31,694 nucleotides of DNA from positions 1-31,694 of the forward strand of contig JAZNOW010000007.1 in NCBI GenBank assembly GCA_045589355.1. Direction: 5' to 3'. A model generated the notes under the pieces. The model was given only the letters and a program-made list of their open reading frames with translations. It did not search any database and had not been told where the DNA came from. Positions 1 through 7,312 of the stretch are shown here, piece after piece (the first letter of the stretch is position 1; each line of letters begins with the position of its first letter). The translations under genes were made by a program, and so were the position numbers. The DNA is from RUG563 sp045589355 (GTDB taxonomy: Bacteria; Bacillota; Clostridia; Christensenellales; Aristaeellaceae).

Positions 1-66
1 AGAAGCCCCCGCTGCCGAAGAAGTAGTGGCCGAAGAAGCCCCCGCTGCCGAAGAAGTAGTGGCCGA
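1..66 (+). repeat. 33-bp in-frame tandem repeat (11-residue Glu/Ala/Pro/Val repeat)
   Basis: Two identical 33-bp units (1-33 and 34-66) are followed by the beginning of a third that diverges after about 12 bases. In the reading frame of the first gene each unit encodes EEAPAAEEVVA, an acidic, proline-containing low-complexity linker. The array runs off the left edge, so the true copy number is unknown. Confidence 0.9.
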
Positions 67-751
67 AGAAGCCCCCGTCGATGATTTCGTTCCCGCTGCC
101 TCCACCACCTATGCCGCCTACATTGCCGCTCCCGTGGATACCCCCGTGGAAGTGGAAACCTACGTGCAGGCCAAGCAGTCCTGGTGGGACAACAAGGCCA
201 CCTTCTACACCCAGAACGAAGAAGGCGCCTATTTCATCTATGATATGGCCATCTCCGAAGAAGACTACAACAAGCTGGTCCCCGGCACCAAGATTCTGGT
301 GAAGGGCTTCAAGGCCGAATGGTCCGGCGAAGTTGAAATCGTGGACGCCACCTTCGAAATCCTGGAAGGCGAATTCATCGCCCAGCCCAAGGACCTGACC
401 GACCTGATCGCTTCCGAAGAACTGATCAACTACCAGAACCAGCTGGCCGCCTTCAAGGGCATGACCGTGGACGCCATCGAATACAAGAACGGCGAACCCG
501 GTGACGATATCTACGTCACCCTGTCCAAGGACGGCGCCCAGTATTCCTTCTGCGTGGAACGCAACCTCACCGCTCCCGACACCGAAGTGTACCAGACCGT
601 GGGCACCCTGAACGTGGGCGACGTGGTGGATGTGGAAGGCTTTGTGTACTGGTACAACGGCCTCAACACCCACATGACCAAGGTGACCGTGGTGGAAGCC
701 GCTCCTGCCGCAGAAGTGACTGAAACCGTCGCAGAAACCCCTGCCGAATAA
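2..751 (+). CDS. Partial acidic repeat protein with two OB-fold-like domains (5' end outside window)
   Basis: The frame is open to the left edge, so the N-terminus, and any signal peptide, is missing; the GTG at 26 is inside the repeat and is not a believable start. The visible protein has an EEAPAAEEVVA linker, then two similar beta-rich domains of about 85 residues. The first runs from about residue 30 to 120 after the linker and contains GTKILVKGF. The second runs from about 150 to 230 and contains GDVVDVEGFVYW. Both have the strand spacing and the late G-x-x-V-x-V-x-G-F pattern of OB-fold modules found in secreted Clostridia proteins. A short Ala/Glu/Thr tail follows. Function is unknown. 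The OB-fold assignment is by eye and moderately sure; extracellular location is inferred only from linker style. A terminator follows directly. Confidence 0.6.
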   Translation, partial: EAPAAEEVVAEEAPAAEEVVAEEAPVDDFVPAASTTYAAYIAAPVDTPVEVETYVQAKQSWWDNKATFYTQNEEGAYFIYDMAISEEDYNKLVPGTKILVKGFKAEWSGEVEIVDATFEILEGEFIAQPKDLTDLIASEELINYQNQLAAFKGMTVDAIEYKNGEPGDDIYVTLSKDGAQYSFCVERNLTAPDTEVYQTVGTLNVGDVVDVEGFVYWYNGLNTHMTKVTVVEAAPAAEVTETVAETPAE

Positions 752-765
752 GAAATGAACAATCC

Positions 766-801
766 GGTGGCGTCTTCCCCTGCGGAAGGCGCCATCCTTT
801 T
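766..801 (+). terminator. Rho-independent terminator after the OB-fold-like gene
   Basis: Left arm 766-778 and right arm 784-796 form 13 consecutive pairs (two G-U), with a 5-base loop, followed by CTTTT. The U tract is short, so termination may be partial, but the position 15 bases after the stop fits. Confidence 0.65.
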
Positions 802-819
802 ATCAGAACGGAGGCCGCT

Positions 820-1059
820 ATGGGCAAAATCGTCATGTTCCCCGGCAAATTCACCCTGGATACAGCCCTTTCCATGGACGTGGATCAGTACACCAGGGAA
901 GAGCTGGAAGAGATGATCCCCCTCATTGAAAACCTGTATGACGAAATGCAGGAAGAAGAACCGGAAGACATTGAAAGCGAAGAATACTACGAATGGTCCC
1001 AGGTTATGGAAGAGTTGGATGACCTGCTGGATGAAATTCAGGATCACCTGGAAGAATAA
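820..1059 (+). CDS. Small acidic protein, function unknown
   Basis: A 79-residue protein starts at an ATG preceded by CGGAGG (about 6 bases away). It opens with a basic, hydrophobic segment (MGKIVMFPGKF), followed by a strongly acidic helical region rich in Glu and Asp (EELEEM, MQEEEPEDIE, MEELDDLLDEIQDHLEE) likely to form an amphipathic or coiled-coil helix. No signal peptide or cysteine is present. It ends 14 bases before the nucleoside hydrolase and probably shares its transcript. The good ribosome binding site and clean spacing support a real gene. I do not recognise the family and assign no function. Confidence 0.7.
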   Translation: MGKIVMFPGKFTLDTALSMDVDQYTREELEEMIPLIENLYDEMQEEEPEDIESEEYYEWSQVMEELDDLLDEIQDHLEE

Positions 1060-1073
1060 AAGGAGGCTTCCCC

Positions 1074-1991
1074 ATGCTTTCCAACGAACAACGGCTGCAG
1101 ATGCTCGCCTGCCCCGCCGGGCCTTTGGATATGGTGCTGGATACCGATACCTATAACGAGATCGACGATCAGTTTGCCCTGTCCATGGCCCTGCTGGAAG
1201 GGAAAAAGCTGCGGCTGAAAGCGGCGTATGCCGCGCCCTTCCTGAACGAGCGCTCCCGAAGCCCCCTGGACGGCATGGAACGCAGCTACCTGGAAATTGG
1301 CAAGCTGTTCCGCCTGGCAGGCAGGGAAGTGCCCGCTTTCCGCGGCTCGGAGGGCTACCTGGAAAACGAAACCACGCCCCGCCCTTCCCCTGCGGCGGAG
1401 GATCTGTGCCGCAGGGCCATGGCTTACAGCCCGGAAAACCCCTTGTATGTGGTTTCCATCGGCGCCATCACCAACGTTGCCAGCGCCCTGCTGATGCGGC
1501 CGGAAATTGCCGACAGGATGGTGGTGGTGTGGCTGGGCGGCCATGGCATCCACTGGCCCGATAACCACGAGTTCAACTGCTTTCAGGATGTGGCCGCGGC
1601 ACGGGTGGTGTACGCAAGCAGCGTGCCGCTGGTGATATTGCCCTGCATGGGCGTGGTGAGCGCCTTCACCACCACCGGGCCGGAGCTGGAACACTGGCTG
1701 CGGGGCAAAAGCCCGCTTTGCGACTACCTGTGCGACCATACCATCGAAGCGGCGGAAGAATACGCCAAAGGCAAGCCCTGGAGCCGGGTGATCTGGGACG
1801 TGACGGCCATCGGCTGGCTTCTGAACGATGAGGACCGGCTGATGAACAGCCGTCTGATGCCCACGCCCATCCCGGAATATGACCACCGCTATGCATTTGA
1901 CGATGCCCGGCCCCTGTGCCGGTATGTATACCACATCAACCGGGATGCGCTGATGGAATGCATGCTCCGCATCCTGACGGGAGGCAACTGA
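1074..1991 (+). CDS. Nucleoside hydrolase family protein (inosine-uridine hydrolase type)
   Basis: The 305-residue protein is the usual length for nucleoside N-ribohydrolases, which cleave ribonucleosides to base and ribose in purine/pyrimidine salvage. The N-terminal calcium-binding motif is present as DTDTYNEIDDQFA (residues 23-35). The usual DTDxGxDDA is thus expanded, and Asp23, Asp25, Asp31 and Asp32 are candidate metal ligands. Further family blocks are GAITNVASALL, EFNCFQDVAAARVVYAS and IWDVTAIGWLL; in many members the last is HDPLAVA, so the His of that block is replaced by Trp. The start has AAAGGAGG about 9 bases upstream. The next gene begins 2 bases after the stop, so the two are co-transcribed. 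The unusual motif suggests a divergent subgroup; substrate cannot be named. Confidence 0.85.
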   Translation: MLSNEQRLQMLACPAGPLDMVLDTDTYNEIDDQFALSMALLEGKKLRLKAAYAAPFLNERSRSPLDGMERSYLEIGKLFRLAGREVPAFRGSEGYLENETTPRPSPAAEDLCRRAMAYSPENPLYVVSIGAITNVASALLMRPEIADRMVVVWLGGHGIHWPDNHEFNCFQDVAAARVVYASSVPLVILPCMGVVSAFTTTGPELEHWLRGKSPLCDYLCDHTIEAAEEYAKGKPWSRVIWDVTAIGWLLNDEDRLMNSRLMPTPIPEYDHRYAFDDARPLCRYVYHINRDALMECMLRILTGGN

Positions 1992-1993
1992 CC

Positions 1994-2539
1994 ATGAAAT
2001 GGATGATCGCATCGGATATCCACGGCTCCGCCTATTGGTGCGAAAAGCTGCTGGCACAATATAAAAAGGAAGAAGCACAGCGCCTGCTTCTGCTGGGGGA
2101 TCTGCTCTACCACGGCCCCCGGAACGACCTGCCCCGGGATTATGCCCCCAAACGGGTCATTGAAATGCTCAGCGCACGGAAGGAAGAAATCACCTGTGTG
2201 CGGGGCAACTGCGAGGCGGAAGTGGACCAGATGGTACTGCCCTTCCCGGTGCTGGCCGATTACGGCGTGATGATGCTGGGGGAAAGAATGCTCTTTTTCA
2301 CCCACGGCCATCTGTTCAACGAGCAGAACCTGCCCATGCTCAAAAAGGGGGATCTGCTGCTCAACGGCCATTTCCATGTGCCGGCCTGCCGGGAGCATGA
2401 ACACTATGTGTATCTGAACCCCGGCTCCGTTTCCATCCCCAAGGAAAACAGCGCCCACAGCTACATGACGCTGGAAGAGGGCCATTTCCAATGGAAGGAT
2501 ATGGAGGGCAACCCCTACATGGAATATTTTCTGAAATAA
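1994..2539 (+). CDS. YfcE/MJ0936-type metallophosphodiesterase
   Basis: A 181-residue calcineurin-like phosphoesterase. I chose the ATG at 1994 because it gives the family N-terminus MKWMIASDIHGS and has GGGAGG just upstream; the frame is open further 5' but that overlaps the previous gene. Metal-site motifs appear in order: DIHGS (D-x-H), GDLLYHGPRN (GD), RGNCE (GNx), THGHLF (GH) and GHFHVP (GHxH). These bind two metals, typically Mn or Ni, in YfcE-like enzymes, which hydrolyse phosphodiester substrates in vitro; the physiological substrate is unknown. The length fits the family and no membrane segment is seen. It follows the nucleoside hydrolase by 2 bases. A role in nucleotide or nucleoside turnover is an inference from that pairing. 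Confidence 0.88.
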   Translation: MKWMIASDIHGSAYWCEKLLAQYKKEEAQRLLLLGDLLYHGPRNDLPRDYAPKRVIEMLSARKEEITCVRGNCEAEVDQMVLPFPVLADYGVMMLGERMLFFTHGHLFNEQNLPMLKKGDLLLNGHFHVPACREHEHYVYLNPGSVSIPKENSAHSYMTLEEGHFQWKDMEGNPYMEYFLK

Positions 2540-2616
2540 TTTTTCATTTTTCGGGAACAAAATCTGCCGGCGTCCGTCTATATATACGGAACCCAACAGA
2601 AAAGGAGAAATGAAAG

Positions 2617-3258
2617 ATGAAAAACCTGATGATGATTTTGATGGCCCTGATGATGATGTTCACCGGCGTTTTGGCGGAGGATGAAATGATGGCCCAGCCC
2701 TTTACCCTGGTGGAAAACGAAGACGGCACCTTTATTGAACTGGCCGGCAACCCCTCCACCGGCTACATCTGGACGGTGTTTCCCATTGTGGGCGACATCG
2801 TGGAAGTGACGGACCCTGAAGCCCTGCCCTCCCAGGAAGAAGAGCCGCTTACCGGCGCCCCTGTCACCTACCGCATCCAGGTGACTGCCCTGAAGGAAGG
2901 CGAAACCATCCTGGTGCTGCGCTACATGCGCCCCTGGGAAATGGATATCCAGCAGGAATTGCCCCTTCTGGTAACTGTAGACGCCGAAGGAAAGATGTTC
3001 TTCATGCTGCTGGAAGGCATGCCCATGGAAATGACCGCCGTGGAGATTATGGAAGAAGACCACGCCGTGCTGATGGAAAGCGAAACCCTGGGCCAGGTGA
3101 TCGCCACCTTCCCCCAGGAAATGCCCCTGCCCGGTGCAGGCGAACAGGTGAAAATCTGGTCCAACGGCGTAATGGCCCTTTCCTTCCCCGGCCGCATCAA
3201 CGTGCTGGGCTGGGAAACCGTGGCTCCCCCCCAGGCCCGCATGATGGACGCCGAATAA
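2617..3258 (+). CDS. Secreted chagasin-like (I42) cysteine protease inhibitor with C-terminal DUF3221-like domain
   Basis: The start has AAAAGGAG about 9 bases upstream. Residues 1-20 are a signal peptide rich in Met and Leu, ending TGVLA before an acidic mature end. Residues about 25-112 match the chagasin / inhibitor I42 fold: NPSTGY (45-50) is the NPTTGY loop, and RPW (105-107) sits in the third loop after the strand ETILVLRYM. These loops insert into the active site of papain-like proteases. The middle loop, normally GxGG, is only partly recognisable (LTGAPVTY). Residues about 120-205 form a second domain ending SFPGRINV, resembling the SYPAQI end of DUF3221-type OB-like modules. This two-domain layout is unusual by my knowledge. 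The target protease is unknown. A terminator follows. Confidence 0.8.
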   Translation: MKNLMMILMALMMMFTGVLAEDEMMAQPFTLVENEDGTFIELAGNPSTGYIWTVFPIVGDIVEVTDPEALPSQEEEPLTGAPVTYRIQVTALKEGETILVLRYMRPWEMDIQQELPLLVTVDAEGKMFFMLLEGMPMEMTAVEIMEEDHAVLMESETLGQVIATFPQEMPLPGAGEQVKIWSNGVMALSFPGRINVLGWETVAPPQARMMDAE

Positions 3259-3274
3259 TCCCCTTTATTTATCC

Positions 3275-3309
3275 GCCGATGCTGCTTTTTTTGCGGCATC
3301 GGCTTTTTT
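3275..3309 (+). terminator. Rho-independent terminator after the chagasin-like gene
   Basis: Arms 3275-3285 and 3293-3303 form an 11-bp stem (one G-U) with a T-rich loop, followed by six T (3304-3309). It lies 17 bases after the stop codon. Confidence 0.9.
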
Positions 3310-3332
3310 GTACATTCCGGTACCACAGAACG

Positions 3333-3405
3333 GTTACATCTTGGTTATTTTCATGAAATTTGTAACTTTTTTTCCAAAAAGCTATTGACATTACATGCAT
3401 GTAAC
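3333..3405. promoter_or_regulatory. Candidate operator: repeated GTTACAT / ATGTAAC half-sites, one a perfect palindrome inside the promoter spacer
   Basis: The 14-base palindrome TTACATGCATGTAA (3391-3404) fills most of the spacer between the -35 and -10 boxes of the next gene. The same half-site recurs upstream as GTTACA (3333-3338) and TGTAAC (3361-3366), an inverted pair separated by 22 bases. A dimeric repressor or activator binding here would control the CxxC-repeat gene; no candidate regulator is adjacent. Confidence 0.5.
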
Positions 3406-3413
3406 CGTAAGAT
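3385..3413 (+). promoter_or_regulatory. Sigma-A promoter of the CxxC-repeat gene
   Basis: A perfect -35 TTGACA (3385-3390), a 17-base spacer and -10 TAAGAT (3408-3413) lie about 70 bases upstream of the start codon. The spacer holds a palindrome, suggesting regulation. Confidence 0.75.
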
Positions 3414-3482
3414 GGTCTCCGACAGGACAAATGTTCCAGAATTCGGGACATTTTTCCAAATGAGAGAGAAGGGGTATGTACC

Positions 3483-6332
3483 ATGAAAAAGAAGTTTCTT
3501 CTGGTTGCCATGCTGGCGCTTCTGCTTTGCCTTGTATGCGGCAGTGCACTGGCTTCCGGCAGCTGCAAGCACTCCATGACCAGCACTGTGGTAGAGGAAC
3601 CCACCTGCACCGAAAAGGGCCGTATTGAGCTCGTCTGCAGCTCCTGCGGCTACGAATCCTCCGCTTCCATTCCCGCCACCGGTCATGAAAAGAACCCCAC
3701 CAAGGTGGTGGGCATCCGCGCCACCTGCGATAAGGACGGCCATTACAATCTCTTCTGCAGCAAGTGCAGGGGTTTTGTGGCCACCAATGTGGAAACCATC
3801 CCCGCCACCGGCCACGTGTGGCAGGACAAGCCCTTCAAAACCAAGGCTTCCACCTGCACAACTGCCGGCGAAGAACGCTACATGTGCAAAAAGTGCACCG
3901 AAGTGCATGTGGTTCCGCTGGCCAAGGACAGCAAAAACCACAGCAACATTCAGCTGGACATTGCCGTGATGCCCACCTGCGTGAAGGACGGCTATTACAA
4001 CCTGAAATGCCTCGATTGCAATACCATCGTGGAAAAGAATGCCCAGTCCTTCCCCGCCACCGGCCATTTCTGGCGCGATACCCCCTCCAAAGTGATCGAC
4101 CCCACCTGCACCGAAAAGGGCGAAATCCAGTATAAGTGCGAACGCTGCACCGAAGTGCATATCACCAAGCGTGCCGCTCTGGGCCATAATTATGCCCCCA
4201 GCTACACCATCCCCACCTGCCGCAACGAAGGCGTGTGGTACAAGGTGTGCCAGGTGTGCGAACACACCATTGTGGACGAAACCCGGGAAAAGGACCCCAT
4301 GAAGGAACATGCCTGGGGCGAGCTGATCGTGGAAAACGCCCCCACCTGCACCGAAAAGGGCTCCGGCTATTACCTGTGCCAGAACGTGATTGACGGCAAA
4401 AAATGCAACACCAAAAAGCCCGTCACGCTGGATGCCAAGGGCCATCACTATCTGTCCAGCTACACCATTCCCACCTGCCGCAATGAAGGCGTGTGGTACA
4501 AGGAATGCGATGTATGCGGCGACTCCTATGAAGACACCACCCGGGAAAAGACCCCCGCGAAGGCACACGCCTGGGGCGAACTGATCGTGGAAACCGCTGC
4601 CACCTGCACCGAAAAAGGTTCCGGCTATTACCTGTGCCAGAACATGATTAACGGCGAAAAATGCAACACCAAAAAGCCCGTCACGCTGGATATGACGGAC
4701 CACGACTATGTTTCCACCTATACGCCTCCCACCTGCCACAACGAAGGCGTGTGGTACAAGGAATGCCAGGTGTGCGGAAACAAGGTGGAAGACGAATCCA
4801 AACCCAGGGTTCCCGCAAATGAACACCTCTGGAACGAATATGCTCTGTATGTCGATGTTCTGCCCACCCAGACGGAAGAAGGCAAGGGCCACTATAAGTG
4901 CTCCAATGTCTACGGCGAAGACGAAGTAAGATGCCCCAGCGTAAAAAATGTGATCCTTCCCCGCCTCGACCAGTGCGAAGAGCATACGTGGGATTTCGTT
5001 CCTTTGTCCACGTATATGAAGGAAGGCGCTGATTGCCTCACCCCCGAATCGATGTATTTCCAATGCACCACCTGCGGTACCGTGGCCGAGATGATTACCG
5101 TAAACCCCCAGTTCACCGTGGACGGCAACTGGTGGGAAATCAACAACCACACGGTCAAGCACAGCGTCATTGAAGCCACCTGCTCCAGGGAAGGCTACAC
5201 CTATACTTCCTGCGAAAAATGCGGCAAAAGCTCCAAACACGACTTTACGCCCAAGAATCCTGAAAACCACCAGTATAACCGCGAGGTGATCAAAGCCACC
5301 TGCACCGAAGACGAACATTACCTGGAGATCTGCCAGTGCGGTGCCTCCTATACCGTAGAAAAGCCCAAGGGCCAGAAAGCGACCGGCCACAAGTGGTCTC
5401 CCTGGATCCAGACCAAAGACGGCCACGACGGCACGATGGAAACGCGTTACTGCTCCAACTTCGGCTGTGATGCAACGGAAACAAATTGGCTGGAACCCAC
5501 GGCCAGCTTCCACGGCTACCAGCTGACGGGCAAACGCGAAGTGCTGTATAATTGCCAGGCTTCCTATGAGGAATACACCTGCATCGATGACTGCGGCTGC
5601 GGCGAAAAGATCTACCGTCCCCTCTATCCCGAAGGCCACAACTGGGAAATCAAAACATCCTCCGGCTATGTCACTGAGCCCACCCACCACAACGGCACCA
5701 AGATCTATATGGCCTGCACCAACGAATACTGCAGAGTCACGAAGGAAATCACCATCCTGCCCGCCACCCAGTGCGCCTGGGAAGAATACGACCGGCTTGA
5801 AGCCACCTGTCAGGAATACGGCTCCATCATTTACGAATGCTCCATCGACCCGAATTGCACAGCCATGTACATTCCCATTCCCCCGGTAGCCTGCAAGTAC
5901 GAACGGAACGACGAAGGCAAGCTGGCATGCATCTGGTGTGGAAAGGTTGTTTCTTCCGACGTTCATGACCACAGCGACCTGGCCGGCTTCGACGTCTACA
6001 AAACGGTGCCCACCTGCACCACCCCCGCCATCGTCACATACAAGTGCCGCCTGTGCGATTACAGCGTCGAAATGCGGACAGAAGATTACGATTCCCATCT
6101 GTATAACAAAGTGCTTGTAGAAGGCAAACAGCCCACCTGCACCGAAGACGGCGTATACCCCATCTATTCCTGCGCACACTGTGACGCGACTTACGGCGGC
6201 AAAGTGATCCCCGCCTATGGCCACTCCCTGGTCCTCAGACTCAAGAAGGACGCCGACGATCCTCTGCGCGCCCCCAAGGAATGGTACTGCGTCATGTGCG
6301 GCTATACGGATGGTGTAGCCGAACTCCACTGA
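3483..6332 (+). CDS. Large secreted CxxC-repeat protein
   Basis: A 949-residue protein with GAAGGGG before the ATG. Residues 1-25 are a clear signal peptide (MKKK, then a Leu-rich core, ending GSALA). The rest is a run of about sixteen cysteine-rich units of roughly 45-90 residues with the pattern PTCTEKG...Y.C..C...PATGH.W. Each unit has one Cys in the TC motif, a CxxC pair and a conserved His, a plausible metal- or disulfide-stabilised knuckle. Units become more divergent towards the C-terminus, and one (about residue 460, PTQTEEG) has lost its first Cys. There is no LPXTG sorting signal, C-terminal membrane helix, SLH or dockerin module, so it appears to be released or held non-covalently. 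Such repeats occur in surface proteins of gut Clostridia; no biochemical function is established that I know of. It is monocistronic. Confidence 0.85.
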   Translation: MKKKFLLVAMLALLLCLVCGSALASGSCKHSMTSTVVEEPTCTEKGRIELVCSSCGYESSASIPATGHEKNPTKVVGIRATCDKDGHYNLFCSKCRGFVATNVETIPATGHVWQDKPFKTKASTCTTAGEERYMCKKCTEVHVVPLAKDSKNHSNIQLDIAVMPTCVKDGYYNLKCLDCNTIVEKNAQSFPATGHFWRDTPSKVIDPTCTEKGEIQYKCERCTEVHITKRAALGHNYAPSYTIPTCRNEGVWYKVCQVCEHTIVDETREKDPMKEHAWGELIVENAPTCTEKGSGYYLCQNVIDGKKCNTKKPVTLDAKGHHYLSSYTIPTCRNEGVWYKECDVCGDSYEDTTREKTPAKAHAWGELIVETAATCTEKGSGYYLCQNMINGEKCNTKKPVTLDMTDHDYVSTYTPPTCHNEGVWYKECQVCGNKVEDESKPRVPANEHLWNEYALYVDVLPTQTEEGKGHYKCSNVYGEDEVRCPSVKNVILPRLDQCEEHTWDFVPLSTYMKEGADCLTPESMYFQCTTCGTVAEMITVNPQFTVDGNWWEINNHTVKHSVIEATCSREGYTYTSCEKCGKSSKHDFTPKNPENHQYNREVIKATCTEDEHYLEICQCGASYTVEKPKGQKATGHKWSPWIQTKDGHDGTMETRYCSNFGCDATETNWLEPTASFHGYQLTGKREVLYNCQASYEEYTCIDDCGCGEKIYRPLYPEGHNWEIKTSSGYVTEPTHHNGTKIYMACTNEYCRVTKEITILPATQCAWEEYDRLEATCQEYGSIIYECSIDPNCTAMYIPIPPVACKYERNDEGKLACIWCGKVVSSDVHDHSDLAGFDVYKTVPTCTTPAIVTYKCRLCDYSVEMRTEDYDSHLYNKVLVEGKQPTCTEDGVYPIYSCAHCDATYGGKVIPAYGHSLVLRLKKDADDPLRAPKEWYCVMCGYTDGVAELH
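4200..4830 (+). repeat. 258-bp (86-residue) tandem duplication within the CxxC-repeat gene
   Basis: The blocks beginning at 4200, 4458 and 4716 repeat at exactly 258 bases. Each starts with YT-x-PTC-x-NEGVWYK and contains CxxC, then HAWGELIVE, TCTEKGSGYYLCQN and CNTKKPVTLD; the third copy is only partial. The close similarity shows a recent in-frame duplication of a two-knuckle module. Confidence 0.85.
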
Positions 6333-6358
6333 ACAGCAAAGGGCCTTTAGCCCTTCCC

Positions 6359-6385
6359 GCCTCCCCGCCCGGGGAGGCTTTTTTT
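6359..6385 (+). terminator. Rho-independent terminator of the CxxC-repeat gene
   Basis: A perfect 8-bp GC-rich stem (6359-6366 with 6371-6378, loop GCCC) is followed by seven T (6379-6385). Confidence 0.93.
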
Positions 6386-6468
6386 CATGCAAAAAAGCAG
6401 CTCCCCAGTGAGGGGGATGGAAAGGGTGGAGTTATCCTTCAGGATGGCAGCAAGTGATACTGATTGTG

Positions 6469-6496
6469 TTGCTTGCTGTTTTCTTCTTTCTATGAT
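6469..6496 (+). promoter_or_regulatory. Probable promoter of the AT-rich GNAT gene
   Basis: TTGCTT (6469-6474), a 16-base spacer and TATGAT (6491-6496) lie about 80 bases upstream of the chosen start. The surrounding sequence is markedly AT-richer than the neighbouring genes. Confidence 0.45.
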
Positions 6497-6578
6497 AGTA
6501 TGAGCATGAAAAGTTTGAATTTGTTGAACTCAGAAAACCCCAGCAGAACTTATGCTGACAGACAGGAGTATGAAAAAA

Positions 6579-7085
6579 ATGAACGATGTTCAAGAGCCAT
6601 TGATTATCAGAAAAGCCACGAGCGCAGATGCTGGGCAAATTGCAGAAATAGTAGTTGAAGATTGGAAAAATGCGTATAGGGGCATCATAGACGATGAATA
6701 TCTGGATTCCATGAGCGTGGAACAACGATATCAGATAGAACTGCAAAGATATCAAAAATACATGGTTGCTGTGGATGAGAAGGAGGTACTGGGTTTTAGC
6801 TGGAATGAGATTGCCGACAACGAAGATTCAGATTGTGAAATCGTTGCTTTATATGTCAGATACGGAAAAAGAAAAAGCGGAATAGGAAGAGCACTGTTTC
6901 AAAATGCAATTGATTTCTTTGGGGCATTGGGTAAGAAGAAAATGATAATATGGTGCCTTAAAGAAAATGATGCCGCCAGAAAATTTTATGAGAAAATGGG
7001 CGGAGAAGCGTACAAAACCAGTACTCATAAATGGGGAAACCGAGAGTACGATATGATATCTTATTTCTACCGTCTGGATATGTAG
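6579..7085 (+). CDS. GNAT family N-acetyltransferase, AT-rich
   Basis: A 168-residue GNAT enzyme that would transfer an acetyl group from acetyl-CoA to an amine; substrate unknown. The N-terminal strand reads LIIRKATSADAGQIAEI, and motif A is EIVALYVRYGKRKSGIGRAL, with the acetyl-CoA loop KRKSGIGRA. The C-terminal ENDAARKFYEKMGGE is typical of the family end. Three in-frame ATGs exist (6552, 6570, 6579); I prefer 6579 because AGGAG at 6564-6568 is 10 bases upstream, whereas it would touch 6570 and lie downstream of 6552. Base composition and codon use (many A/T third positions, AGA and ATA codons) differ strongly from the genes around it. Together with its own promoter and terminator, this suggests recent acquisition. 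Confidence 0.85.
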   Translation: MNDVQEPLIIRKATSADAGQIAEIVVEDWKNAYRGIIDDEYLDSMSVEQRYQIELQRYQKYMVAVDEKEVLGFSWNEIADNEDSDCEIVALYVRYGKRKSGIGRALFQNAIDFFGALGKKKMIIWCLKENDAARKFYEKMGGEAYKTSTHKWGNREYDMISYFYRLDM

Positions 7086-7169
7086 TCGTTTTAAATTTTC
7101 AGATTAACGGAGAGAAAAATTCCAATTTGTCGAGCAGCCGAAATTCACTTCCCTACCATTTGAGGAGGG

Positions 7170-7204
7170 CGCAATTATACGCACCGTTCCGGTGCATTGC
7201 GTTT
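7170..7204 (+). terminator. Probable terminator hairpin after the GNAT gene
   Basis: CGCAAT (7170-7175) pairs with ATTGCG (7196-7201), and GCACCG (7181-7186) with CGGTGC (7190-7195). TATAC is a one-sided bulge, and three T follow. The rest of the gap 7086-7169 shows no gene. Confidence 0.5.
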
Positions 7205-7217
7205 GGGAACCACATAA

Positions 7218-7253
7218 AACAAACGAGCATCCAAACACGGATGCTCGTTTGTT
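7218..7253 (-). terminator. Strong terminator of the transglutaminase-like gene, possibly bidirectional
   Basis: A perfect 15-bp stem (7218-7232 with 7239-7253) encloses a 6-base loop between convergent genes. On the minus strand it is followed by TTTTATG, so it mainly serves the minus-strand gene ending at 7313. Confidence 0.85.
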
Positions 7254-7312
7254 CGTTGCTGGATAAATTGATCCTTAAGAAACCTCCCGCCATGGAGCCG
7301 CCTTTGTTCCGT

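Noticed and set aside
3351..6392. A 1013-codon open frame on the minus strand opposite the CxxC-repeat gene
   Set aside because: It mirrors a strongly biased coding strand, has no ribosome binding site or recognisable domain, and reads as Gly/Phe/Val-rich antisense of the CxxC repeats.
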